The notes beneath the pieces were generated by a model, which was not told where the DNA came from, ran no database searches, and saw nothing but the letters and a program-made list of their open reading frames with translations. Below, piece by piece: positions 12,185-26,100 of a stretch of 64,000 bases of DNA; position 1 is the first letter of the stretch; each line of letters begins with the position of its first letter. Both the position numbers and the translations under genes were made by a program. Source of the stretch: Citrus sinensis. Its lineage: Eukaryota; Streptophyta; Magnoliopsida; Sapindales; Rutaceae. The DNA is taken from NCBI RefSeq assembly GCF_022201045.2, contig NC_068562.1, positions 14,941,001 through 15,005,000 of the forward strand, given 5' to 3'.

Positions 12185-13344
12185 TAGGGCTGGGTACTAT
12201 TTGGTTCGGTTCGGTTCAAGTTAAGCACCGAACCAAATTGAACCCAATCGGTTTTCTAAAACTAAAACCGAATACGAACCGAATTTTGAAACCGAACCAA
12301 TCAGTTCGGTTCGGTTTCAAAATTTGGTTCGAATTTAAAATTCGGTTCGGTTTCAACCTTGATGAAAAGGCCATTTTACTGGTGAATGCTGCTCTTTCTT
12401 AATTCATTTAAGAATTTACTTATACATCATCAACAACTTAAATCCCAAATTAAGAATCCTAACTCAAAAATTTAAGGAAAAATTTTGAAGGAACAATCAA
12501 TGAATAACTAAAAAAAAGTCAACACAAATTACAAAACCCTACTAGCTCGATAACCACGGTGGACAGCTAGCACTAGTAAAATCGCGAAAAACCATAGGAG
12601 AGGCTGACATGAATGGGATGAATTGGAGGCAAGGCTGATAGCGCGATGTGATGAATAGTGACAAACGAGCTGCAACGACGATGACAACAACGTTATAGTA
12701 AGAAAAACGACAAAGGGGTGACTAATAAGTGATGGCGGTGGATTGGGTGTGTGTGTGTTGCCGAGAGTGAGAGAAATGGTGAGGGGGTGTGTGCATTGGT
12801 GTGAGATGAGGTAAAAGAGATGGACATGTGTGTCGGTGTGAGATGGAGAGTGAAGCTGTGATGAAGGGGTATGTGTGTGTTGGTGTGAGATGGAGAGTGA
12901 AGTTGTGATGGGGGGTATGTGTGTGTTGGTGTGTGAGAGATGGAGTGAGAGATGGTGAGGCCATGAGGGTGTGTGTGTGCTGGTGTGAGATGGAGAGTGA
13001 GGCCGTGAGGGTGGGTGTGCTGGTGTGAGAGAGTTAGTGAGTGTGGGTGTCGGCTGCTGTGACTTGTGAGGGAGAGATAGGGAGGATGGGGTGTGTGTGT
13101 GTGTGACATCTTAGGGTTTAGAAATATTTTACTTATTTATATTTTTTATTTTAAATATTTTTTTAGTTTTAAAGAGAAGAAACGATCGGTTTCTCGGTTC
13201 GGTTCGGTTTTGAACCGAATCAAACACAAACCGATCGGTTTGCTTATTTTTGACCCTTTTGGTTTTTGTTCTTCGAACCGAACCGAATTGAATTCAAAAA
13301 ATTCAGTTCGGTTCGGCAAAAACCGAACCGTTTGCCCACCCCTA
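12185..13344. mobile_element. Non-autonomous hAT element, 1160 bp, with 8-bp target duplication
   Basis: Begins TAGGGCTGGGTACT and ends GCCCACCCCTA. The flanks are GCTATGAT (12177-12184) and GCTGTGAT (13345-13352), which match at 7 of 8 bases as a target duplication. Inside each end is an array of GGTTCGGTTC on the left and GAACCGAACC on the right, forming long imperfect inverted repeats (12198-12355 and 13180-13330). The centre has no transposase and holds a GT/GAGATGGAG minisatellite. Length and TAGGG ends fit hAT. Confidence 0.82.
12735..13110. repeat. GT-rich minisatellite inside the hAT element
   Basis: Degenerate tandem units of the type 'ggtgtgagatggagagtga..' with (GT)n spacers, about 40-60 bases each. 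The reverse frame gives a His/Thr/Pro/Ser-rich reading (SHTPTHTYPP) that is only a product of the repeat. Confidence 0.85.
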
Positions 13345-13352
13345 GCTGTGAT

Positions 13353-16300
13353 GGCAGAGTTGCTGCTGAGAAGGTGACGAAACAATGGAGTGAGACTGGT
13401 TATGATGGTTGACGTCATCACACGGTGGCTACCGTTGAGAAGATGACGAAACGGTGGAGACAATGGCTATGATGGCTGTGCTCTGTGAGAAGTGAGAAAA
13501 CTAACCGAAGGAGGTTCGTGGAGGCGCGCAGCAGCACTGCAGCGGCGGGTGGTGGTTGCTGCCTACTAGCTTTGAATATTGGAGAGACGGAGGGAGGTAC
13601 TGAGGTTGGCAGCTAATTGTTTCAGTGTGTAAGTGTGTTTAGTTATGATTTAGGGTTGATTCCATTGGGTTTGATTATTTCTTATGGAATTGACTTTTCT
13701 TTTTTGTTTTTACTAGATTTTTAGAAGTAAATTTTGATCTAGATATTCAATTTGTACATTTTTCTTTTTCTTTTTCCTTAGTTTTGTTGTTGATTATGCT
13801 GTTGTTGATTATGCATAATTGAGATTTCAAAGTTAAATACTTTACATCTACTAGAACAAACTCAAAATTTAAATTTTTGGAAGTGTCAAAACTTAGATAT
13901 ATGAGCTAAAAAACCAAAACTTTTATGTTATTAATATAACTCAAGAGTCATTTAATAAACATACAATATATTATCCATTGGATTCAAGCATTTCTTGTGG
14001 TTGTAATTTTGTTTTTAGATATTTAGAAGTAGATTTGTTTTATTCGAGGTCTAAATAATTGAAGCATGTCTTAACTCTTTTTTGCATTTCTTGTGGTTGT
14101 AAATTTTTTTTAGATATTTATATGTATTTTCGTTTTATTCTAGGTCTAAATAGTTGAAGCATGTCTTAACTTTTTTTTTTTTTTGTTTTTTGGTTGTAAC
14201 GTGAGTAGAATAGAGATTGTGGGTCTGAACATGCTATTTTGCATCTATTAGAATAAACTCAAATTTTAGAATATTGGACATAGTGTAGAGGTTGTAGTGT
14301 ATCTATCGATAATTAAATTATCTAAATTAGATCTTTAATCCAACATTGGACTTGTATATGAATAATTATGTATTGCGATTTTTCTTATAAGGCTAAACCT
14401 AATTAAAAGTGATCTATTAAGGATTTTCAGTAATTCGGGCTTTAAAGTATATGATAGAGTATAAGCCTTTAATGTGTAGAGTCTTAAAGGTAATTTCCAT
14501 TTCTATGATGTGTTGAAATATGAATACCTAATAATAATAGGAAAAATTATTTAAGTAATTATGATTCTCAGGACACACGTATCATTCTATTTTCTTCTGA
14601 CATCCCATCATCAGATAAATAGAGTGCCAAGATAAAGTTAAAAAATTCTTTAGGATAACATGCTAATCTAGAAAACTAACCACATGACTTTAGAGAGTAA
14701 TTATACATTATGAATTTAAGCACACTTTCATATATTTAATTATTGATTCTTAGTGATACAACATGAATATTTTTGGAATTTACGTGATGATTTTCAATAA
14801 AGGATTTATTGTTCTAACAATCTAGAATATCTTTATTTAATTTTATAACCTCATTTCATTTCTTTCGTAATATACTTATTAAAAAATTATATTTATTTAT
14901 TTTTATCTTAACTACGAGGTATCCTGGGGAGGGTCCCAATTGTGGGAGGCACCTTTAAGCTCGTACCATAACTCAAACTAGAAGTCCCCGCTCGAACCGG
15001 GAGGCACGTGTTCTCCTAACAAAGTGTTGTTAATAATAAATATACTTAAAAAGAATGGATATTTAAAAAACTGTAACAAATGTATCATAATTGATTTAGG
15101 AGGTTCCGAACTTCTGGTAATAAATATTAATAAATTTGTAATCTAATATTAAGAAATAAACAATAAAAGATTTCTCTTCAATTGATATGATAATGACTTT
15201 GTTTTTAGTGTTATCAATGCTTTATTGTTTATGAAAACACTAGGGGTGTGTGCTGTGTGTGATGAGGAATAAGATAGGTGGTTTTACGGTAAATCTATAA
15301 TGGGCTTGATCTTGAGGCCCATAGGATCCGGGAGGTTCAGTTAGTTAGGGTCGGGCTCAAGGATGGGCTAACTTAAGATTTATTTTTAATTTTTTGATGC
15401 AAACTTAACATTTAGTTGAGTGCCTTATGTCACATGCTATTTAGGGCATCCATCCATCCAGAGGATGCCAATTCAATGTAGAATGGTGAACATGATATAT
15501 TATTAACAAGGATAGAAACAAAAATTTAGAGGTCAATTACAAAGATAACGGTTTCTTTGTTTTTTTTTTAAATTTTATTTTTATAATTATCATGCATCCA
15601 TCCCATCTCACCTTAAATTAAACCTTTCCCATTAAAAATTAAACTAAATCCTTTTACTTCTATGGCAAATGGACTAGAGTAGTCTCCGAGGACAACCTCC
15701 TCTAACAATAATTAAGCTTATAAAGAGCATAATCTTAGCATAGCATAGCTTCAAGCTTGTAACTTAAGCAATTCTGTTGACAAAGCTGCACAAGGCCTTA
15801 TAACTTATAAGACGTCACCATAGCACTAGTTTTCTTTTCTTTTAATCGATCACTGTAGTTGGTCTGGATTCAGATAACATCAAGAAAATTAAATAATTAT
15901 TCAGCTACATGATCATGCGGCTATATATACTACTAGCGATTATTAAATGTTCTATTTGCTTATATAATTCCTTCAAGATAACATAACATCTAGCAACGGA
16001 CACCAAACTACATCAATCAACTAATGTTCCAAAAGATACAGGACTATTAATTTTCTCCGAACATTGTGGTTCACAGCGTGGCAGTGTTATAAAACTCAGT
16101 TCTTTAAGTAAATAAAGCAACTTTCATTTATGTTTTTTACTACCGAATCCAAGATATTCTATGGAGGAAAGCAAACATAATTTGAACAGGATTTGGTTTG
16201 GAGCCTATGATTTGTTATCATGATTTACATTCTTTCAACAAGATTCTTGATGTGCATGTTGTCGTTTCTATCCAACACTAAAACTTAACCTATTATTATT

Positions 16301-18420
16301 GTTTTGTTTCGTTGAGAGATAATTTACTCGTAAATTTGATTTTTACTTTAGTGTATCTTTTACCAATAGTGTGTGCGTATATATAAGGGATAGGTAATTG
16401 AATTTTAGGTCCTTACCTCCCTCAATACTCCAGCATGAGTTATCAACTAAAAAAAGCTACTTAAAAGCTATTCGATCGATGCTGTTTGAAAACCAATCAA
16501 TTGGTTAAATTCCTAAGGAAAAAATATAATGCTAAGCAACAATCAAAAAAGTCTATTCAATATGACATAAGGCAAAATGTTAATTCTCTTATATGGGCAA
16601 GACTGCATGTGGTAGATTTCTCTCAATATAAAGGGTAGGCATATGTACATGTCGAAGATTTCTCTCAATATAAATGCTAGGCATAGCACACCTTAATTTA
16701 GAAATAATGGCTTCATAGTAGTTGTACTGCACCTATAGATTTCTCTCAATTAGATTTCTCTTAATTACGTTTATTGGTTAGATCTTTACCCATTAATCTA
16801 AACATAATGAGATTGATGCCAACGAATCACCTCCAAAAACATTGCTTTTCATATAGTGGAAAATAGTGGTGTATTTTTTTTTTTTTTTCTTTTCATTTCT
16901 CAGCTTCTTTTTTTAACTTCTCTCTTTCTTGATTAGTTCTCAATGCACTAAAGATTATAAATGTTTTGTATATTTATTTTTATTTATCCTGTAAAGAGAG
17001 AGTACTTTGAGCTCTAGAATAAGATTAGTTGTTAAAGAGGCTTTTAACTTCTTAACCAATAATGATGATGTCAATATAGATTAAGCAAGTTCATGCATTA
17101 TCACCAATTATACCTACTCTAAATTACACTTTAGGAATCTTATAAATTAGTAATTACGCAATAGTACAAATTGTAAGGGACCACATGTTCTTAAGGTTAT
17201 CGACCACCAAACCCATGTGATGCCAAGTGCCAATTAGAAAAGCTAATTGTTACTTTTTCCACTAATTCTAAAGCTAATTACTTTTCCACTAGCTATAATT
17301 TAATTTATACGTCTTACATATGTTCCAGTGCATCAAATTAAAAATCCCATTCAAAATTCCTTTCATATTTTAGGAAAAAAAAATATTTAAGCTATTAATT
17401 GTTCTGTGTGAAATTATATCTAATTAACAAAATAAAATTATCTAAAACCCATTCTGCCATACCACGAGTTCAATCAACTAAAGGTCCTTAATTATTTGCG
17501 CAACATATATGTACGTAATTGCTCTTCTAGAGAGATGAGTGGTGTCATTCAATTTATTATTAAAGCTTCAGCCGTTGAAGTACAAAAGGAATGCCAAATG
17601 TCTGGGCATAGAAACATAAGATGAATGAACGGTAAATGCTCTTCTTAATTTCTTTATTAAAATATGTCATAATGCCTTGAGAATGTTTCACTATCATTCC
17701 TTTAGAAAGTGAGTGCACGAGCCATTAACTTGTATAATCTAAAGTAGCTTTACAAACGAATTTGCAAAAGTTCCAAACATCAATTTTTTTTTTTAGATTA
17801 AGATAATATCTACTCATATGATCTAAATCTTGATATTCAAAGGAGTAAGTTTGGAACTTTTGTAAATTCGGTAAGATCAAGAATAGCTAGCTCTATCAAA
17901 TTGAATAGACCAAATTTATTTTAAGATATTTAGAAGAAAATCAATCCGCATGCTTCGAATTAAAGCCTTGCATCCAATTAGAAAGAAAAGAAAATTGAAA
18001 AAGAGAGAGAGATTGAAGAAATCTCAAAAGGCACTAAAAGAAAAAAAAAGTATGATCGAATCATATAATTCCCCTGGATATATAGTATGATTTTTACCAG
18101 AACAATGGTTGTTTAAGAATATTCTTAATTTTCTTACCACATATCTGACTCACATAAAAAATTATGTTAGATTCTGGAAGCATCGTTTGACCAGTCAATG
18201 CACCTTTATTAGGAAAAAAACGTCAGGAGGATTGGCCTATTAACATTATTGTGATCTTGTGTGATTACCCAGGCTATGTGAGCTTGAAGCCGTCGTAGAC
18301 ACTAGAATCTCCAAGGTATATTTAGATTCATTTCGTCGATTTTATTTAGGTTATTTTAAATCATTTTTTAATTAAACGTAGTAAAAGTTGCTCAAAGTGC
18401 GGGCTATAGGAAAAGCTCTC
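13353..18420. other. Gene-free AT-rich region
   Basis: About 5 kb with no coding frame that resembles a protein. A GC-richer block near 14920-15020 (with gctcgaaccgggaggcacgtg) looks like a repeat fragment. 13353-13620 is unusually GC-rich (gaggaggttcgtggaggcgcg) and could be an old transposon leader. I see no RNA gene. Confidence 0.5.
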
Positions 18421-18423
18421 TGA

Positions 18424-18545
18424 GACAATAAATCTTTGTTATATATGTTGTCAATACCTCAATAAATTTATACAAAATCTTTCAAAGTAACAATATCTTT
18501 GTTATATGTGTTGTCAATATCTCAATAAATTTATACAAATCTTTC
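18424..18545. repeat. Tandem duplication, about 60 bp
   Basis: 'aat.tctttgttatat.tgttgtcaata.ctcaataaatttatacaaa' occurs twice, at about 18428 and 18490, with a few mismatches. Confidence 0.85.
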
Positions 18546-18900
18546 GAAGTTTTAGTGACAAAAAGGACCCAGCCTACAGCGTTATAGGCATAAAACCATA
18601 CATGATCTCTAGCTAGGAACAAGACATAAGACATATTATCCAAGGTGATCGCTAGCTGGATAAAGATCCTAATGAAGGGGACATTTGTCGCCAACTTACC
18701 ATCATTTCTCACACTATAAAGATTTGTCAACATTCAGATTTATGAATGTATCAATTCTCCCTCGAGGCCTTTGAACATTATTGTTGCAACATTTACAGTA
18801 TAGATCTCTTCAAAGAATCCAAATCACCAAAGTTAGATAAACTTTTCCCAATTCAGGAGTGTGTCCAAGCAATTTTGGCTTGGTTCATGATGCATCATTT
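18546..18900 (-). pseudogene. Gene fragment, possibly of a PEX11-like peroxisomal membrane protein
   Basis: The minus strand contains VPFIRIFIQLAITLDNMSYV followed by LFLARDHVWF. Upstream, in another frame, lies IGKSLSNFGDLDSLKRSI. The order 'GKSL..., then a helix, then DH.W' vaguely resembles the central part of PEX11 proteins. Stops and frame changes separate the pieces, so it is at best a relic. The family call is weak, and it could be chance or an unrelated membrane protein. Confidence 0.25.
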
Positions 18901-18949
18901 TTGCTTCAAAATAATGGGCAAAGTTTTGTCACCTACAAAATTGGGATAG

Positions 18950-20715
18950 GACACATCAGCTAGCCTAGTGAGAATAATGATAGCAAGCAACTTCAATGAA
19001 GGGAGCTGGGGGGAGGCAGAATCCAGACTCTTCGCCACATGTGCAATTTTCGAACACTAAAGAACAAAGAGCTAAAATGCAATTTAATTTCTTTCTCTTT
19101 TTTTTTTTAAATGAATTAATCTTCTTTTGGCTAAGAGGAAGATGTTCATATAAATTCTATGCTTATGCTGATGATGTTGATCATCAGAGTCATATATGAT
19201 CATTCACTTGCTCAGCAGAAACTTTGTATCCGGCCTGGTTGCTCTCCCCACTCACCAATAATTGGTGAACTCAAAAAAAGTAATATTATATGGAAACAGC
19301 TACCTTCAAAATTCTTGGATTTTCATGCTATTCAATTATTATTTTCCCATTTAAAAACTTTGAGCTATTGGTGAGAGTTCAAACGTAGAGATATATAGGC
19401 AGAGTGGTGATTTTGGCTCACTTTCTTAATGGGACGAATTAATAATCTTGTGAATATATTTTTATAACATTGTAAAAATATATTTCCATCGTTTTCAACT
19501 CGTCTTGAATTTTAATCTCTGCAAGTCCAAATTACATACACATATATATCTTTACAATCAGAAGTTCACCTAAATTAATTTATACAACTAAATTTTATTA
19601 TAGCACAACTTAAATTTTACCCATCAATATTCAAAGAACATATTCACCCTCCATATATTTGTGAGAGAAGGAAATAGGGATCCTTGTGACTGCAGGAACT
19701 TGTACTCTCTCTTTCAACTTTTACCGTGAGAGTGGGCTGCGCATAACTATTAAACTATTCTATAATTGTCAATTACTTAACTTAAAAGTTCAATTGTTAA
19801 TGATCACATAAAACTCAACACTAATTAAGATCTTATCACTTTTATTCTTCACTTCCAACTATTTAAACACTTTTTTTAATACGTTGCAAATTTATTAATT
19901 ATATAGAAACCCCTCTAAATCAACTCTATAATAGCACCAAATTATTCGTAATTACTTCCACATAAATCCAAAAATACACTTCGTCTCAAACCCCTTCCCA
20001 CAGAATAGTGGTTTATCATCTAACTATTGGATGATTCTCAATGATCCAAATACATACATACATACATACATATTAAAGTCTAATATAATTGAAGTTTATT
20101 GAAGTCTAGTATAACAATAAATTCTCATAACTATTGAGAAGAATCAAACAGTCCACTTTAAATTTAAGGGAGAAGGTATCGACCACTCCACCAAGAGGCT
20201 ATTGGTAATGACCCAAGTAGTTAAATACTTGTAAGTTTCCATTTTCCCTAGTTTTATACTTGATTTTTAGGAATGATTAAAGTTTATGGGTAATGAAGAA
20301 TATCTAGGGATAAGTCATGAAAAGAAAGACAATGAGAAATATCCAAATTAGATAATGGAAAAATTAGGCGGACAATAAAGTGATATTACTTATGAGATAA
20401 TCAAGCCAAAAGCCACTACATAAATGCATATTATTATTCAATGCCTCGATCATATACTCATCATCAACAGATGGAATGGCACATATATGATGATGAAGAT
20501 TATGCACCTTATGAAGCAATAATTGTAACCCCATTATCTTATGATTCTTATCCATTTTAATAAATCACATCCAAAGTTTAGTATACACATTTTGCGGCTA
20601 TATGCACAATAATGTGATAAAACTATAATGCCACTGTGACATTATGAGTGGAAAAAGCAGTCCACTAAAACTTGGTGAGTTTTAAAAAGCTGCCCCAGAA
20701 GCACTTCCTACTACC
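18950..20715. other. Intergenic, upstream of the HLS1-like gene
   Basis: AT-rich sequence with a short (TACA)n run near 20050-20071. No coding or RNA signal is recognised. Confidence 0.5.
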
Positions 20716-20723
20716 TATAAATA
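20716..20723 (+). promoter_or_regulatory. TATA box of the HLS1-like gene
   Basis: TATAAATA within 'ctacctataaatagg', about 120 bp before the chosen start codon at 20843. It implies transcription starting near 20750. That makes the in-frame upstream ATG at 20672 untranslated and supports the internal start. Confidence 0.7.
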
Positions 20724-20842
20724 GGAGCTCAAGCAGCACAACCCCAAAATCACATCAAATTCCAACTCCTCAGAAAAAAAATAAAATCGCATATCAGCAA
20801 CTCTACACAATAGTACCAATTCTACCACTTAACTTTCATATC

Positions 20843-23168
20843 ATGTCAATGAAGATAGCTGCTGAAAATTCTCCTGAATTTCCAATGAAAACAAAGGTGA
20901 ATTCAGTAGTTATTGTGAGAGAATATAATGAAGAGCGTGACAAGTTGGGAGTTGAGGAGATTGAGAGACGATGTGAGACTGGGCAAAGAGGGAAGCCCAC
21001 TCTTGTCACTGACCTTATGGGTGATCCTGTTTGTCGCGTTCGCCATTTCCCATCTCACATCGCACTGGTAATTAATTAAATTAATTCTATTGAGTAATTC
21101 TACCATTAATACTACTGGTTCTTCACTGAACTTTCACATTGTGATTATATGAATTACACACCACCTCGTTTGCATTATGAACAAATTATGCTGACAAATT
21201 TTATGATGTGATGAACATATAGGTCGCTGAGTATGGAGAGGAGAAAGAAATTGTTGGGGTGATAAGAGGATGTGTAAAGACTGTAACAACAGGAGGCTCA
21301 AATTTTGTTAAGCTTGCTTATCTTTTGGGACTTAGAGTTTCTCCAACTCACAGGTTATTTTTTATTTTTCGCAGAATTTTGCATATAGTTTGGCTCTTCA
21401 TTTTCAACAATTATTTGTTTCGTACAGTTACTGCATGCATTGATTCAAGAGATAAACGTGGCAATAACTGAAGTTAATTATTCTATTTATAATTAGATCA
21501 TAATGTGCATGATATTTTCACCTTGCATGGCAATAAATGATAATATGAGAGAGAACAAAAGAGCTTGAGAGAAATGAATAGTTCCTGTTTTTTTCAAAGC
21601 TTTAAATTTTGTACTTCCTTTTTTTCTCTATTCAAAGTCATGCATTTACAATTTCAAGTAAATGTTTGGCATTTTTTCTTTTGGAATTCTAATCGTAAAT
21701 TGCCACCACTTAAATAAAAAGAATGATTAGATTCCACACAAAAGAGAACAAATTGTTCCTCGTATCATGGAAAGAAATTAAGCACCAGCCAGCCTAGCCA
21801 CCAGCCACCCTAGCCACCAGCCACTAGCCTCTAGCCTCTCCCTTGACACTTGTTTGTTTCCACTAATTCTTAATTCCCAAAAACAAAAGGAAAAAAAAAA
21901 GATATAGTCTCATTCTTACATCAAGATTTTTTTCTTAATTTAATCATATACTGAGTAAATAATTTAATTATTAATTAATAGTTAATAAATTAAAAAAATT
22001 ATACTCTACCTATACATTGTCACGAAAAAAAATATAACAATTTTTTTTAAAAAATTCAGTAAAATTAAAATTAAAAAAGAATCTCATTCTCTTATTCTCA
22101 TCTTATGTTAAGATTTACTTTATAATCTTCTAAAATGTTCCATACTTTTTTGTAACTGTTAGATCACTATTAAAAGTGATCCACAATAATTATTATGTCA
22201 CTATCCACAACTGATGGATATTTTCCTTGTGCCACTCATTAGATTCCCTAGACCAAAAAAACCACTTGTACTAAATTTTTATCGTTTGCAAATTATACAG
22301 GAGGCTAGGTATTGGCACAAAACTTGTGCAAAAATTAGAAGAATGGTGCAAGCAACAAGGAGCTGAGTACTCATACATGGCCACCGACTGTGGCAATGAG
22401 GCTTCAATCAATTTGTTCACCAGAAAATGCTCATACACCAAATTTCGTACCCCGACCATGCTGGTGCAACCGGTTCATGCTCACTATAAGCCGGTAGGTG
22501 CCGGCATCTCGATTGTCCGCCTCCCGAGAAAATCCGCGGAAACAATCTATCGCCGAGTTTTCGCTAATTCGGAGTTTTTCCCTAAAGATATTGACCTGAT
22601 TTTGTCTAGTAATCTCAATTTGGGCACATTCATGGCCGTGCCCAAAAAATTTGTACCTAGATGGGATCCCAAAACCGGTATTCTTCCCCCGAGTTTTGCA
22701 ATTTTAAGTGTTTGGAACACAAAGGAAGTGTTCAAATTGCAATTGAAAGGTGTTAGTGCCTTAAAATATGCATTTTGTGTTGGTTCAAGGTTGCTTGATG
22801 CATGGATGCCATGGCTCAGGCTGCCTTCATTTCCTGATGTGTTTAGACAATTTGGGGTTTATTTTTTGTATGGTTTGCATATGGAAGGTAAGCATGCTTC
22901 GCTGCTCATGAAGTCTCTATGTGCCTTCGCTCATAACATGGCTAGAGATGATGGGGAATGTGGGGCCCTAGTGGCTGAAGTGGGTGCGAAGGACCCTGTA
23001 AGAGAGACCATCCCCCATTGGAGGAAGTTTTCTTGGGCTGAAGATTTGTGGTGCATCAAGAAGATTGGTGCTGTAGATGAGGATAGGAATGAAAGATGTC
23101 CACCGTCTGACTGGATGAAATCACGATCATCTACATCGGTTATTTTTGTGGACCCACGTGACATTTGA
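20843..23168 (+). CDS. HOOKLESS1-like GNAT N-acetyltransferase
   Basis: Member of the plant HLS1 family, putative nuclear acetyltransferases linked to apical hook formation and to ethylene, auxin and sugar responses. Exons 20843-21067, 21223-21353 and 22301-23168 join in phase to 408 codons including TGA (407 aa); Arabidopsis HLS1 is 403. The GNAT core covers about residues 20-165 (VVIVREYNEERDKLGVEEIE, CVKTVTTGGSNFVKLAYLLG). The acetyl-CoA binding motif RRLGIGTKL spans the second intron. ATDCGNEASINLFTRKCSY follows. The C-terminal HLS1-specific region ends in SVIFVDPRDI, matching the family ending. The start MSMKIAAENS is chosen because the TATA box lies between it and the earlier in-frame ATG at 20672; a Met at codon 3 or 16 is also possible. 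No damage is seen. Confidence 0.9.
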
Positions 23169-26100
23169 ATTCCACGAAAAAGAAAAAAGAGAGTTAATAA
23201 TCTTGCACTTGTAGACTCTTGAACCAATTGTAAGTTCTAACAATACTATAGAATTTTTTTTTTTCATACATGAAGTGTATATTTGCATCATTAATTAACT
23301 ACTTTTTAAATGAAGACTTATTTTTAATACTACTATTACATTTTTATATATCAATTTGAATGTTTGTTTTAAATTTTAAACAGCTTCTAACATGATATCA
23401 AAATTAAAATGTCGTATCTGATTTCTCTCCCATGTTCTCTCTTGTAAATACATTAATTTAAATCAGGCACGAAAGTTGAAAACTTTGGTCACACGAGCTG
23501 GAGTGAATAATATATATATATATATAGTTTAGAAATATTTTTTAATTTCTATTATAATTTAGGAGATATTATGTATATTTAAAAAAAATTAAAATTTTTA
23601 CGAGGGCCATGGCCCACTCTAGTCTTCAAAGATTCGTCCCTGACTTAAATGATTTTCTAGCTAATTTTTGAGCACGTAAGATCTCAATCTATATATTCAA
23701 AAACTAAACTGTCGTCTGATATACTTTTTATTTGGTAAGATTTCTTAATAGTCATCAATTTATCAACTAAACTTTTAATTATCTGTGTCTATATTACCAA
23801 AAATGGCCTATGAAAGATTATTTTTTTGGGTCAAATAATTTCTCTAACATTAAAATGAAGGATCGGAGTTCTCTTATAATTTAATCATGTATTGAACAAA
23901 TAACTCGTGCGGATTGATAATTAATAAATAAAAAAATAAAAAAGTTAAATGCTAGGAAACTTTCGCTCGTCCCTTCGCACGTGAATCTTGATATCCCCTT
24001 TGCCGGGCTAGAGAGCATTTCTTCTCAACTGCGTCGAGCCTTCACTGGTTGAATCCTCGCTGATCAAACTCTTCAAGGAGCCAAGTAAAGCACTTATTCT
24101 ATTTTTGGCCCCTACTAGGTAGTACTGTAGTAGGTTTTTTAAGATGTTTTCTCGGAGATCATAAGGAATTTCTTATACTGGCACTCCCTTTATCCAGTAG
24201 ATTCTGTAGGCAAACCTACTTCAAAATGAGTTTGTTGTGGCACTAGTTCTTCATCCCTTCTGGCAATAGATCTGAATCTATAGAGTGGTGGCCTAGGGAA
24301 AGAGCTTCAACTCCAAGGACTCCCGTGCTACTTTGACCTTGCTTTACCCATCCACTATCACTGAAAAACGCACGTCAGAAGATTTTTAAAAGTTTAGTAG
24401 AATTCAGTTTAGGAGATGATTCAATTTCTAGGATGAATAGTTTGGCGTTTGTTCTAAAATTAAGAAGAGATCAATCATATTGTGACGATGCAACGTCTGT
24501 ATGGTAACAAAACCACAAAATTATTCAATGATTGATTCTTCAAGAAGCAATACACATGTATTGAATCAGAGCTTCTTGCAACTTGGTGAATTATTGTCCG
24601 TATTGACAAAAATTGCTTACATGATACACAAGATTCCTCAGAGATGTGAAAATTCAAAATCAAAATGATAGCAAGGGATTATGTGGCTAGGCTTTTTCCA
24701 TTGATTGCAGCCTTTTGAATTGGCAAGTGTCGAAGAATACCTTCATTCAGAAAATAAAAAATGTAAAAGATGTTGGGGTTTGTTGGGTTATTTGGGTACA
24801 AAACTGAACCTTTCGAATCCTTTGAGCTATTTGCAGAATTACAGACTGTGGGGAACTGGCAATCTAACAAGATAATGGACGTACTGAATCGATATCGATC
24901 TACACTGTCCCAATTTGGCTACCCGGGCTTTGTCTGGCCGTTGCTTTTTTTTATCGATACTGAAACGTGTTAAAGCTTTCAACTTCTGGCCTTTTCTTTT
25001 GATAATTTTTGATGTTGCATTTTGTGGTTCACATCGTGGTACGACTGCAGCATCATTGCCGCATATGACCCATTTTCAGGTGATGTGAAATGTTATACTT
25101 CTTAAAAATATTTTAAAGGTGTAGCAATTAGAAAAATATCTTACACTATCGTGTAATTTGATTAAGACCCATATATTTTATTTGTTTTATATATATATAC
25201 ACACACACATATATAAATAAGGAAAACTCATTAAAACTTAAACTAAATCACTCCTTATCATCAAAGGTAGACTCTGGCTCGAATCCATTGGAGATCGATA
25301 TTACGTGGATCACAAGCACTATTGCATGTCTCTTTCCCGTTGCTTTTGAACTTTTAACATAAAAGCACAATAAAACATGTGTTGCCATAAAAGAGAAGCA
25401 CGTGTATGCAACTACTCAAATAAAGTGAAAAAAAAATTAGTATGTAATTATAAATTATGATTTGTAATTAGCATGTTGTCTTATAAAATTAACCTGATCG
25501 TTGGTCCCCACCTTCGCACCCCCACGTCGCTAGCAAGTGAGTACCAAACCCTTTCGGCTTGTGAAACAATTGATCCGACTACTATGATGAGATTAAATCT
25601 TAAAAGGTTAAATTAAAATGGAATTTGTAAAATTTAATCACTTTTTCAAATAAATAAAAACAGAACATCCAGAATCTATTTTAGCTTCATACCAATGCCC
25701 ATCCGTGCAAGTGTCAGCGCTCCCAGCTGAGATCGTTGGACCACAATTGCAATAACTTAAAAAGTTTTTCCCCCCCCCCCCCCCCCATTTATTTTTCTGG
25801 GGTTAGCTCAAGAATGTGAAACAGATTAAAATATTTTTATTGAAAAAAGGATAATGATATTTTCATCTCATAACTTTTATAAATTTATTCTAATTTTTAA
25901 AAAAAATTATTACAACGAGTTAGCATTATCTTTAAAAAAATTTAAATAACAAAAAGAATTGGAGAACTAATGAATTAAACCCATCTTAGTTTTTTTATGA
26001 CTTATTTTTTTATATTTTATTCGACCATTAAAGTTACTTTAACATAATTTGGTATGACTATTTTACCCTCATAAGGGAAAAAAACTAAAATTCTCAAAAA

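Noticed and set aside
12693..13109. Minus-strand His/Thr/Pro-rich open frame, 138 aa
   Set aside because: It is the translation of the GT-rich minisatellite and has no start context or domain.
8870..13344. A single large hAT element from TAGGGTTGGC at 8870 to CCCACCCCTA at 13344
   Set aside because: The flanking 8-mers do not match, whereas 12185-13344 alone has a 7 of 8 duplication.
14920..15020. GC-richer block with a B-box-like gctcgaaccggg, considered as SINE or tRNA
   Set aside because: No A-box at the right distance and no tRNA-like stems; left as an unclassified repeat fragment.
20672..20842. Upstream in-frame start for the HLS1-like protein
   Set aside because: A TATA box at 20716-20723 lies inside it, so this part is largely not transcribed.
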